A stretch of DNA of 64,000 bases from Mycobacterium kyorinense (GTDB taxonomy: Bacteria > Actinomycetota > Actinomycetes > Mycobacteriales > Mycobacteriaceae): the NCBI RefSeq assembly GCF_001672775.1, contig NZ_LZKJ01000116.1, positions 87,328 through 151,327 on the forward strand. The letters run 5' to 3'. Below, piece by piece: positions 36,840 through 45,005 of the stretch. Below the pieces are notes generated by a model, which did no database searches, had not been told where the DNA came from, and was given only the letters and a program-made list of their open reading frames with translations. Both the position numbers and the translations under genes were made by a program. How positions within the stretch are numbered: the stretch's first letter is position 1; the number at the start of each line of letters is the position of its first letter.

Positions 36840-36849
36840 CGATCAGGAC

Positions 36850-38835
36850 TTAGTTCCAGATGCGAACCCGGCGGGCCGGGTCCAGGTAGAGCTTGTCGTT
36901 CTCGGCCACGTCGAAGGCGTCGTAAAACGCGTCGAGGTTGCGGATCACGCCGTTGCAGCGAAACTCCGGCGGGGAGTGCGGGTCGATCGCCAGGCGCCGG
37001 ATCGCCTCGGCCTCACGTGATTTGGCGCGCCACACCTGCGCCCAGCCGAAGAACACCCGCTGCACGCCGGTCAGCCCGTCGATCACCGGGGCCGGGCCGT
37101 CGTTCAGCGACAGCTGGTAGGCCAGCAGCGCGATCGACAGCCCACCCAGATCGCCGATGTTCTCCCCGACGGTGAACGCGCCGTTCACGTGGTGGCCGTC
37201 GTCGAGCCCGCGCGGTGTGTACACCTCGTACTGCTCGATCAGCGCTTTGGTGCGCGCGCCGAATTCGGTGCGGTCCTCGTCGGTCCACCAGTCGACCAGG
37301 TTGCCGTCGCCGTCGTATTTGGCGCCCTGGTCGTCGAAGCCATGGCCGATCTCGTGGCCGATCACCGCGCCGATACCGCCGTAGTTGGCGGCGTCGTCGG
37401 CCTCGGGGTCGAAGAAGGGGGGCTGCAAAATCCCTGCGGGGAAGACGATTTCGTTCATCCCCGGGTTGTAGTAGGCGTTGACGGTTTGCGGTGTCATGAA
37501 CCACTCGTCGCGATCGACCGGACCACCGAGCTTGGCCAGCTCGCGGTCATGGTTGACCGCATACCCGCGGCGGTAGTTGCCGTAGAGGTCGTCGCGGTCG
37601 ATCACCAGCGCCGAGTAGTCGCGCCATGTCTTCGGGTAGCCGACCTTGGCGGTGAACTTGTCCAGCTTGTCCAGCGCGCGTTGCCGCGTCTGCGGTGTCA
37701 TCCAGTCCAGGTTGGTGATGCTGATCCGATACGCCTCGCGCAGATTGTCCACCAGCGCATCGATGCGGGCCTTGGCGTCCGGCGGGAAATGCCGTTGCAC
37801 GTAAAGCTTCCCGACGGTGTCGCCCAGCAGACCCTCCACCAGTGACACGCCGCGCTTCCAGCGTTCCCGGATCTCCTCGGTCCCGGTCAACCTGCGACCG
37901 TAGAACGCGAAGTCCTCGCGCACCAGCGCATCGGTGAGCAACCCGGCTCGGGAATGAATCACCCGCCACCGCGCCCACCGCTTCCAGTCGTCGAACTCCT
38001 CGTCGCGCCACAGCGCCGCGAACGAGGTCAGGTAATCGGGTTGGCGCACAACAAGTTCGGTGACTTGCTCGGGCGTGCTGCCAAGCCCGTCCACCCAGCC
38101 GGCCCAGCCGAAGCCCGGCGCCTGCGTCTCCAAATCCGCCAATGTGCGCAGGTTGTAGGTGAGCTCGGCGTCGCGGCGTTTGACCACGTCCCAGTGCGCG
38201 GCGGCGAGCTTGGTCTCCAAGGCCACGATGCGCGCGGCGGTCTCGGCGTGCTCTGCCGCATCCCCGCCGTACACCAGCGCGAACATCCGCGCGATGTGAC
38301 CGGGGTAGTCGGCCAATAACTCGGCGTGCTGCTCGTCGCGGTAGTAGGACTCGTCGGGCAACCCGATGCCGGACTGGGTGACGTGCATCAGGTAGCGGGT
38401 CGAATTCTTCGAATCGGTGTCGATGTACATGCCGGCCCCGCCGCCCACGCCGGTGCGCTGCAGCGCGCCGACGACGGCCGCCAGCGCGTCGCGGTCGGCG
38501 GTCTGGTCAATCCGGGCCAGCTCGTCGAGCAGCGGCGCCACGCCGCGGCGCTCCACCGCGTCCTCGTCGAGAAAGCTGGCATAGAGGTCGCCGATGCGTT
38601 GCTCGTCGGAGCCAGCGGCCGCGCCGGTTTGGCCGGCCTCGGCGATCAGGTCACGGACCTGAATCTCTGCCCTGTCGAACAGCGAGCGGAAGGCGCCGTC
38701 GGTGGCGCGGTCGGGCGGGATCCGGTACTCGTCCAGCCAGCGGCCGTTGACGTGGCCGAACAGATCGTCTTGGGGGCGGGCATTGGCGTCGACGTGGCTC
38801 AGGTCGATGCCCGAGCGGATGGCTTCTACCGTCAC
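36850..38835 (-). CDS. zmp1: M13-family zinc metallopeptidase Zmp1
   Basis: This is a 661-residue neprilysin-type peptidase. The zinc motif HEIGH is in GAVIGHEIGHGFDDQG near residue 495, the third ligand in GENIGDLGGLS, and the substrate-binding NAYYNPGMNEIVFPAGILQ lies before it. Zmp1 of M. tuberculosis is linked to inflammasome and phagosome control in host cells. No classical signal peptide is visible, as in its homologue. Several genes I recall between Rv0192 and zmp1 (Rv0193c-Rv0197) are absent here. Confidence 0.95.
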   Translation of the reverse strand: MTVEAIRSGIDLSHVDANARPQDDLFGHVNGRWLDEYRIPPDRATDGAFRSLFDRAEIQVRDLIAEAGQTGAAAGSDEQRIGDLYASFLDEDAVERRGVAPLLDELARIDQTADRDALAAVVGALQRTGVGGGAGMYIDTDSKNSTRYLMHVTQSGIGLPDESYYRDEQHAELLADYPGHIARMFALVYGGDAAEHAETAARIVALETKLAAAHWDVVKRRDAELTYNLRTLADLETQAPGFGWAGWVDGLGSTPEQVTELVVRQPDYLTSFAALWRDEEFDDWKRWARWRVIHSRAGLLTDALVREDFAFYGRRLTGTEEIRERWKRGVSLVEGLLGDTVGKLYVQRHFPPDAKARIDALVDNLREAYRISITNLDWMTPQTRQRALDKLDKFTAKVGYPKTWRDYSALVIDRDDLYGNYRRGYAVNHDRELAKLGGPVDRDEWFMTPQTVNAYYNPGMNEIVFPAGILQPPFFDPEADDAANYGGIGAVIGHEIGHGFDDQGAKYDGDGNLVDWWTDEDRTEFGARTKALIEQYEVYTPRGLDDGHHVNGAFTVGENIGDLGGLSIALLAYQLSLNDGPAPVIDGLTGVQRVFFGWAQVWRAKSREAEAIRRLAIDPHSPPEFRCNGVIRNLDAFYDAFDVAENDKLYLDPARRVRIWN

Positions 38836-38901
38836 CCCGCCATCCTTCCATCTTCAGCGGCGGTGGCCGGGCGGCTGCCGGCGCCCGGTACCCTCACGGC
38901 C

Positions 38902-39516
38902 ATGCCCGACGGGGAGCAGACCGAGCCGACGGCCGCCGACGACGCCCCAGCCGAGCCGTCGGGTGGGCCGCTCTTTTCCGCCTACGGCATCGCATCGGCG
39001 GTGCTGGGTGCGCTGTCGGTCGCGGCGATCGTGCTGGGCGTGCTCATCTGGTCTGCACACCGCAGCGACCTCGACGAGCGCCGCTACCAGACCCGGGTTC
39101 TGCAGACAGCCGCGGATTGGACCGGAGTGCTGATCAACATGCACACCGACAACGTCGACGCCAGCCTGCAGCGACTCCACGACGGCACCGTCGGCCAGCT
39201 CAACGTCGATTTCGACTCTGCGATGCAGCCCTACCGTCAAGTGGTGCAGAAGCTGCAAACGCGCAGCGTCGGACAGATCGAGGCCATCGCGATCGAATCG
39301 GTCCGCCACGACCCGGACGTCCAGCCCGGCACCCGCCGACCGGCTGAACCGTTGCCGGCGGGCATGGCACGCCGAACCGACTCCGTCATGGTGGTCGCCA
39401 CCTCGGTCAGTGAGAACGCCGGCGCGAAGCCGCAGATCGTGCACTGGAGTCTGCGGCTGGGCGTCTCCGACGTGGACGGCAAGCTGTTGGTCTCACGGCT
39501 GGAGTCGATTCGATGA
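38902..39516 (+). CDS. omamA: Orphan Mce-associated membrane protein OmamA
   Basis: This is a 204-residue protein with an acidic N-terminus, one membrane helix at about 28-50 and an extracytoplasmic Mce-associated domain (YQTRVLQTAADWTGVLINMH). It is the equivalent of Rv0199, named OmamA, which stabilises the Mce1 transporter and is needed for fatty acid and cholesterol import in M. tuberculosis. The ATG at 38902 is 66 bases from the divergent zmp1 start. It overlaps omamB by four bases (ATGA). Confidence 0.88.
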   Translation: MPDGEQTEPTAADDAPAEPSGGPLFSAYGIASAVLGALSVAAIVLGVLIWSAHRSDLDERRYQTRVLQTAADWTGVLINMHTDNVDASLQRLHDGTVGQLNVDFDSAMQPYRQVVQKLQTRSVGQIEAIAIESVRHDPDVQPGTRRPAEPLPAGMARRTDSVMVVATSVSENAGAKPQIVHWSLRLGVSDVDGKLLVSRLESIR

Positions 39517-40202
39517 GGAACGCGTGGCGGTTACTGGCGTTCGATATCGCAGCACCACTGGCCGCGATCGGCGCGCTGGTGATGATCGGGGTGGTTCTCG
39601 GCTGGCCGCTGTGGTGGGTCTCGGCGTGCTCTGTGCTGGTGCTGTTGATCGCCGAGGGTGTGCTGGTCAACTTCGCGCTGCTACGCCGTGATTCGGTCAC
39701 CGTCGGCACCGACGACGACGGGCCCGGGCTGCGGCTGGCCGTCGTCGGCGTATGTGCGGCGGCGCTGGTGGCCGCTGTGGTGGTCGGCTACACCCGCTGG
39801 ACCGTGCCGGACCGCAACCTCAAACGCGACGCGACCGAGGTGGTGGCGATCGCGACCGGAATGGCCGAGGCGGCGGCGTCGTTCACGCCCAACGCGCCCG
39901 GCGTCTCGATCGACCGCGCGACAGCGATGATGGCGCCCGACAAGGCTGGTGCTCTCAAAGACCAGTACCTGAAGGCCAGCGCAGATCTGGCCCACCGCAA
40001 GATCACCGCGCATGCTCAGGCGCTGTCGGCCGGTGTCGAGGCGATCGGGCCGTCGCGCGCTGTGGTGGCGGTGATCCTGCGGGTGACCCAGGGCGCACCG
40101 GGGGAGGAGCCCAGCCGTGCCACCCCGGCGCTGCAGGTTGCCCTCACCAAGGACAGCGGCCGTTGGCTGGTGCTCGACTGGGGCCCCGTCAACCCGCACT
40201 AG
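39513..40202 (+). CDS. omamB: Orphan Mce-associated membrane protein OmamB
   Basis: This is a 229-residue membrane protein with three predicted helices in the first 95 residues (two near 10-55, one near 73-93), then a Mce-associated extracytoplasmic domain (TEVVAIATGMAEAAASFTPNAP; LKDQYLKASADL). It follows omamA with an ATGA overlap, as Rv0200 follows Rv0199. Its role is presumed to be with OmamA in stabilising Mce lipid transporters. It converges with the CoA-binding gene across palindrome E. Confidence 0.85.
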   Translation: MRNAWRLLAFDIAAPLAAIGALVMIGVVLGWPLWWVSACSVLVLLIAEGVLVNFALLRRDSVTVGTDDDGPGLRLAVVGVCAAALVAAVVVGYTRWTVPDRNLKRDATEVVAIATGMAEAAASFTPNAPGVSIDRATAMMAPDKAGALKDQYLKASADLAHRKITAHAQALSAGVEAIGPSRAVVAVILRVTQGAPGEEPSRATPALQVALTKDSGRWLVLDWGPVNPH

Positions 40203-40237
40203 CGGCAACTCGCGGTTCGAGTGTGCAGTGAGGGCTT

Positions 40238-40294
40238 TCAGTGTGAATCCTGGGCGCTAGCCGTCGGCGTGTCGCCGCCCAGGATTCACACTCG
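40238..40294. repeat. Intergenic palindrome copy E (57 bp)
   Basis: A perfect 17-bp stem, AGTGTGAATCCTGGGCG at 40240-40256 and its complement at 40276-40292, encloses a 19-base loop containing GGCGTGTCG. The right end is CACACTCG as in copy B. The left end reads TCAGTGTG, a variant of CGAGTGTG. An extra CGAGTGTG stands 20 bases further left at 40218-40225. It fills the convergent omamB/CoA-binding junction. Confidence 0.9.
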
Positions 40295-40319
40295 ATTCAG
40301 GAGACACCGACTCGCGGCG

Positions 40320-40739
40320 TCAGCGCAGGCGCGCGTGCTCGACCATCAGGCAGCGGTCCATCACCACATTCAGCCCGGCGGCCTCGGCGTCGCGGCCCAC
40401 CTGCTCATCCCACAAACCCTGCTGCAGCCACAGGGTTTTCGGGCGGGGTTTTAGAGCCAGCGTGTCGGCCAGCACCGAGGGCACCTCTTCGAGGCGGCGG
40501 AAGACGTCGACCATATCGGGTATCACCGGCAGGTCGGACAGGCGCGGGTAAACGCGGGCGCCGTCGATCTCGGTGATCGTCGGGTTGACCGGAAACACGC
40601 GATACTGGCCAGTCGCGATCAGATACGAGTAGATCTCATAGCTGGGCCGGCTGTGGTTGGCCGACGCACCGACCACGGCGATCGTCTCGGTCTCCTGCAG
40701 GATGCGCCGCAGCGCGGCGGCATCGGGCTGACCGGTCAT
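40320..40739 (-). CDS. CoA-binding domain protein (YccU type)
   Basis: This is a 139-residue single Rossmann-like CoA-binding domain (CoA_binding_2), with IAVVGASANHSRPSYEIYSYL near residue 20 and the second half VDVFRRLEEVPSVLADTLAL and LWLQQGLWDEQVG. It probably binds CoA or a nucleotide cofactor. No catalytic role is known for the family. Its ATG overlaps the TGA of the upstream HTH gene by one base (TGATG). It therefore forms the end of the mmpL11 operon. I do not recall it at this site in M. tuberculosis. Confidence 0.82.
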   Translation of the reverse strand: MTGQPDAAALRRILQETETIAVVGASANHSRPSYEIYSYLIATGQYRVFPVNPTITEIDGARVYPRLSDLPVIPDMVDVFRRLEEVPSVLADTLALKPRPKTLWLQQGLWDEQVGRDAEAAGLNVVMDRCLMVEHARLR

Positions 40740-41272
40740 CAGTTATTTCCGGGCGGACGACGCGACCGTGCATTGGCAAACCGGTCCGACAGCCGGCGCA
40801 TCCGAATCATCAGCGCCGCCGACGGGCTGACCTCGGCGTCGAGATAGGCAGCGAACTCGTCGACGGGCACGCCGATGCGCGAGGCGAATTCGTCTCGTTC
40901 CAACCCCGATCGCTCCACCAGCACCTGCACGTGGCGGGCGACTTCCTTGCGCTCATTGGCTTCCAGGTGAGCGCGGGCGCGCTCCAGCACCTCGGCGAGC
41001 GCCTTGGAGATCCCGTAGGGACGCGAGCGTTCCAGCACCTCTTCGACCTGGCGGGCGGTGCGGCCGTACGGGTCACGTTTGAGCGCGACGGCAATTTGCT
41101 TCCAGGTGGCGATATCGCCGCTTTCCAGCGCGGAACTGATCGCCGACGTCGGCCAGAACTCGACCGGCTGATCGGTTTGGGGCGCGCCGCCCCGCGGTGG
41201 GGACCCCGGCCCGCGGTCGGCGGCGGACCGATGCGGCGCCGGTCCGGGGCGTCGGTCCGCTGCCAACGTCAC
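40739..41272 (-). CDS. Helix-turn-helix domain protein (Rv0201c-like)
   Basis: This is a 177-residue protein. A proline-rich N-terminus is followed by a helical region (EFWPTSAISSALESGDIATWKQIAVALKRDPYG in parts) and a C-terminal XRE-like helix-turn-helix (RSGLERDEFASRIGVPVDEFAAYL). It is probably a small DNA-binding regulator, the target of which is unknown. I chose the GTG at 41272 because it overlaps the mmpL11 stop (GTGA), indicating an operon. The frame stays open to 41446 inside mmpL11 but without support. Confidence 0.72.
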   Translation of the reverse strand: MTLAADRRPGPAPHRSAADRGPGSPPRGGAPQTDQPVEFWPTSAISSALESGDIATWKQIAVALKRDPYGRTARQVEEVLERSRPYGISKALAEVLERARAHLEANERKEVARHVQVLVERSGLERDEFASRIGVPVDEFAAYLDAEVSPSAALMIRMRRLSDRFANARSRRPPGNN

Positions 41273-44253
41273 CTCGCATCCTCCAGCATTGCTACCGCCA
41301 CCGACAGGCAGCGCGCTTTGACCTTCTCCCAGTCTGCCTTGCCGTCCAGGTCGGGCCAACCGTCGTCGCCGACATCGGATGGATGTGGATCCGCGAGCCG
41401 GCGAACCAGCTGGGTAGCGATCCATTGCCGCCTGGCTGATGGACAACAGTAGTACCTGTCCATCCCGGCCAGCACGACCGCGGCAGTTTCGGGCTCCATC
41501 GCGTCGACCAGCTCAGCAAATTCGGCGTAGTCGCGGCTGCTGTTGCGGGACATGATCAGGTAGCCCTTGAAACGCAGCGTTTCCGCGCCGGTCGGGATTT
41601 GCAGGCGATCGCCGGTGGGCAGCTGCACGTGGGTGGTTTCGACGGGGCTGCGCCGCTCGCACACCGGGTGGTCGACGTCGCTGTCCGAGGCTTCGGTTTG
41701 CAGCGCGTCCAGCGCCACCGAGAGCCGACCGCGCCACACCGTGACCGGGTGCACCGGGCGCACCGACCGCGGCGTCGCCCGGACACCGTTGCGGTACGCC
41801 AGGCCGCCGACGAACTTGCGGGCCATCGATCCACCGTTGCCGGCTGCCGCGGTAACCAGAGCGGTCCGGCCGGTCGAGGCGTCGTCGCCGCCCTTGACGC
41901 GGCCCCGTAGCTCGCCGCCGCGACCGCTTCCGGTGAACGCCAGCGGGTCGGCCACGCAGATCGCATCAGGGGCAAGGTTTTTGAGCTTGGCCGCGGACTT
42001 GAGCACCATGCGCAGGTCGGCGCCGGGCACGACCGGCGCGGAGATGTCGTCGGGGATCATCACGACGTCACCCAGATCCACTGTCGGCAGCGGCTTTTCG
42101 AAGTCCACCGACGGCAGGATGCGGTGCAGCCAGGCCGGCAGCCACCAGTTCCACTGGTCGAACATCGCCATCAGCGCCGGGACCATCACCAGCCGCACCA
42201 CGGTGGCGTCCACCGCGATCGCCACCGCGCACGCCACGCCGATCTCGGCGACCAGCGGCATGCCGGCGAACGCGAAACCGATGAACACCGCGATCATGAT
42301 CAGCGCCGCACTGGTGATGGTGCGCGCGCTGGTGCTCACGCCGTAGGCCACCGCGTCATGGGTGTTGCCGGTCTGCAGGAAGCGTTCCCGGATGCGGGTC
42401 AGCAAGAAGATCTCGTAGTCCATCGACAAGCCGAAGGTCATCGCCAGCACCAGGGGCGGAACCGTGCTGTCGATCGAGGTGATCGGTGTGAAGCCGAGTT
42501 TCTCCAGCCAGCCCCACTGGAAGACCATCACCAGGCTGCCGTAGGCGGCCGCCACCGACAACACGGTCATCAGCACGCCTTTGAAGGCCAACAACACCGA
42601 CTGGATCGAGACCAGCAGCATGACGAACGCGATCAGCGCCACGAACACCAGCACCAGCGGCTGGGTCCTCGACACCTGGTCGTCGAAGTCTTTGATCAGC
42701 GCGGTCGGCCCGCCGACGTCCACCTGTGCCGAGCCGACTTCCGGCAGCGGGGATAGATGAGCGCGCATCCAGTCGATGGTGTTGCGGGCAGCCAGACTCT
42801 CGGAATCGACCGACAACACCGCAGACAACATCGCGCTGCTGTTGTCGTCGGCGAACACCGGCGGCGCCACGGTGACGATGTCGGGGGCCTGGGCGATCTC
42901 GTGGCGGATCGCTCCGAGCGCCTGGCTGTGGCCGGGCGACGACGCATCCCCGTTCGGGAAGGTCACCAGCACCTGAACCGGGCCCAACGCGCCGGGTCCC
43001 AGCGCTTCGGCTGCCCCCGCCACGCCGGCGCGGATCTCATGCGAGGAGTCGAACTGGCGCAGCAGGCTGTTGCCCAAAATCATCGATAGTGCCGGCGCCG
43101 CCATCGCGATCAGAACCGCTGACGCGGCCAGCGCCGAGGCCCACGGCCGTCGCATCACCCAGCCGATCCAGAGGGTCCAGAACCGCGACACCGTCGTTTC
43201 GGGTCGCCGCGACCAGTGCAGCGCCGCGGACCGCTTGGCGGCCGCCCGCCCGAACGTCGCCAGCACCGCCGGCGTCATGGTGGTCGAGGTCAGCATCGCC
43301 ACCGCGACCGCAAGGATCGCGCCTGTCGCCATCGACGCCAGCGCCGGGGTGTCGATCAGGTAGATCCCGGTCAGCGAGGCGATGACGGTCATGCCCGACA
43401 GCACTACCGCGAGTCCAGAGGTGCCCATCGCCGCGTCGACGGCCTCTTGCGGTTGACGTCCGGCGCGCAGCTCCTCGCGGAACCGCATCAAGATGAACAG
43501 TGAATAGTCGACGGCCAGTGCGATGCCGAACATCGACACCGTCGAGGTCACGAACACCGACATCGTGGTGTAGGCCGACAGCAGATAGACCAGGCCCATC
43601 GTGATGGCGACCGTGCAGATGCCCAGTGCCAGCGGGATCGCGGCGGCGGCAAGCGAACCGAACACCGCGAGCAGCACGATCAGGATGATCGGCAAGTTCC
43701 ATCGCTCGGCGGCGGCGATGTCGTGTTTGGTGTTGGCCGCCGCGGCCGTGCTGAGCGCACCCTGGCCGATGACATAGAGGCGTACCCGACCGTTTTCGAT
43801 CTGCCCCGCCCGGTCACCGTGGACACCGACTTTGGTGCGCAGCTTCTTGGCGGCGTCACTGGCGCTGGCGCCGGTGTTGTTGGAGTCCAGCCGCAGCGAC
43901 ACCACATAGGGACGGTCAGGCTGCGGCGCCCGCTGGGTGGGGTTCGGCACGATCACCACGTCGGCCACTTCGCCGGCAACCCGCTTGAGCATCGCGACCG
44001 CGTCGTTCATGTCCTGGTAGCTGGCGTCCGCGCGCGGCGCGGCCACCAGCGCCAGCGGTGATGCGCCCTGATCGGGGTAATGCGCCTCGAGTTCGTCATG
44101 GACACGCAGCGATTGCGAGCCGGCCACCTCGAAGCCGCCGCCAGTGAGGTGACCCGATTCGGTCACCGTCAAATAGATCGCGGGGATCAGCGCCAGCAGC
44201 CAACCCGTGAAGACCAGCCAGCGGAATCGGCGCAGGTTACTGCTGAGGCGCAT
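41269..44253 (-). CDS. mmpL11: RND-family lipid transporter MmpL11
   Basis: This is a 994-residue MmpL/RND transporter with two blocks of six helices. It has an N-terminal helix at about 11-31, a periplasmic domain to about 185, five helices with FGIALAVDYSLFILMRFREEL, a second periplasmic domain, then the last helices with FGLSMDYEIFLLTRIRERF. Both Asp-Tyr pairs of the proton relay are present. The cytoplasmic C-terminus covers roughly the last 270 residues. M. tuberculosis MmpL11 exports wax-ester-type lipids and has been linked to heme uptake with Rv0203, whose homologue is divergent here. Confidence 0.95.
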   Translation of the reverse strand: MRLSSNLRRFRWLVFTGWLLALIPAIYLTVTESGHLTGGGFEVAGSQSLRVHDELEAHYPDQGASPLALVAAPRADASYQDMNDAVAMLKRVAGEVADVVIVPNPTQRAPQPDRPYVVSLRLDSNNTGASASDAAKKLRTKVGVHGDRAGQIENGRVRLYVIGQGALSTAAAANTKHDIAAAERWNLPIILIVLLAVFGSLAAAAIPLALGICTVAITMGLVYLLSAYTTMSVFVTSTVSMFGIALAVDYSLFILMRFREELRAGRQPQEAVDAAMGTSGLAVVLSGMTVIASLTGIYLIDTPALASMATGAILAVAVAMLTSTTMTPAVLATFGRAAAKRSAALHWSRRPETTVSRFWTLWIGWVMRRPWASALAASAVLIAMAAPALSMILGNSLLRQFDSSHEIRAGVAGAAEALGPGALGPVQVLVTFPNGDASSPGHSQALGAIRHEIAQAPDIVTVAPPVFADDNSSAMLSAVLSVDSESLAARNTIDWMRAHLSPLPEVGSAQVDVGGPTALIKDFDDQVSRTQPLVLVFVALIAFVMLLVSIQSVLLAFKGVLMTVLSVAAAYGSLVMVFQWGWLEKLGFTPITSIDSTVPPLVLAMTFGLSMDYEIFLLTRIRERFLQTGNTHDAVAYGVSTSARTITSAALIMIAVFIGFAFAGMPLVAEIGVACAVAIAVDATVVRLVMVPALMAMFDQWNWWLPAWLHRILPSVDFEKPLPTVDLGDVVMIPDDISAPVVPGADLRMVLKSAAKLKNLAPDAICVADPLAFTGSGRGGELRGRVKGGDDASTGRTALVTAAAGNGGSMARKFVGGLAYRNGVRATPRSVRPVHPVTVWRGRLSVALDALQTEASDSDVDHPVCERRSPVETTHVQLPTGDRLQIPTGAETLRFKGYLIMSRNSSRDYAEFAELVDAMEPETAAVVLAGMDRYYCCPSARRQWIATQLVRRLADPHPSDVGDDGWPDLDGKADWEKVKARCLSVAVAMLEDAR

Positions 44254-44311
44254 TATGAATTGCTGGATTTCTTGTCTCCCCGCATTCTCCCGCGTTGCGT
44301 GCAGGCGAGCC

Positions 44312-44328
44312 TACCGCAGCATGCGGTA
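44312..44328. promoter_or_regulatory. Inverted repeat in the mmpL11/heme-carrier control region
   Basis: TACCGCA-GCA-TGCGGTA is a perfect 7-bp inverted repeat with a 3-base centre, in the 220-bp region between the divergent mmpL11 and Rv0203-like starts. It lies 59 bases from the mmpL11 start. TetR-type regulators are reported to control mmpL11 in M. tuberculosis. This site is a candidate operator, without direct evidence. Confidence 0.45.
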
Positions 44329-44473
44329 ATGTTTTGCGGCTTGGCGGTCTCTGAGCAGCAACAACTCGACAACGGGCGCCCGATGCACAGCAGCTTCTCA
44401 GCCGTGCGAATTGGCGGGTCCGCCGCGCCCGATGGCAGGATGTCCGGTGATCGCCGACGTCGAGGAGTTATCG

Positions 44474-45001
44474 ATGAATGTCCTGTCTGGGAGCGCCCTG
44501 CGCCGCAGCCTGCTGGGCGTGCTGACCGCCACTGCGCTGGGCGGCTCGGCGGCAGTCGCGTTGGCGGTGCCGTCGGCGGTCGGCGCGACGGATCCCTGCG
44601 CTGCCAGCGAGATGGCCCGGACCGTGAGCTCCGTCGCCAAGTCCACCGGTGACTATCTGGACTCGCATCCAGAAACCAACCAGGCGATGACCGCCATCAT
44701 GCAGCAGCCCGCCGGCCCTCAATCGGTTGCGTCGCTGAAGACCTACTTCGAAGCCAACCCCAAGGTGGCCGGCGATTTGACGTCGATCTCGCAGCCGCTC
44801 ACCGGCTTGTCGACCCGGTGCAAGCTGCCGATATCGATTCCCCAGGTGCTCGGAGCCATGCAGGCCGCGCAGGGCGGGCTGCCCGGTGGCCTGCCGGGAG
44901 GTGCGGCGGCCCAGACGGTCGCCGGGATGCAGGGCACTGCGCCAGCGGCGACGGGACCGCTTCCGGGTCCGCCCCCGGCCTCGTCAGCCCCGGGCAGGTA
45001 G
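44474..45001 (+). CDS. Exported heme-binding protein (Rv0203-like) with proline-rich tail
   Basis: This is a 175-residue exported protein. The signal sequence runs to about residue 38 (SLLGVLTATALGGSAAVALA, cleavage near VGA), followed by a small helical domain with two cysteines (DPCAASEMA and STRCKLP) that matches the mycobacterial heme carrier Rv0203. Two of three reported heme ligands are kept, Y61 and H65 in DYLDSH. The third, H89 in Rv0203, is Y91 here. About 38 extra glycine/proline-rich residues follow the usual end. GAGGAG precedes the ATG at 44474 by six bases. Confidence 0.88.
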   Translation: MNVLSGSALRRSLLGVLTATALGGSAAVALAVPSAVGATDPCAASEMARTVSSVAKSTGDYLDSHPETNQAMTAIMQQPAGPQSVASLKTYFEANPKVAGDLTSISQPLTGLSTRCKLPISIPQVLGAMQAAQGGLPGGLPGGAAAQTVAGMQGTAPAATGPLPGPPPASSAPGR

Positions 45002-45005
45002 CCGC

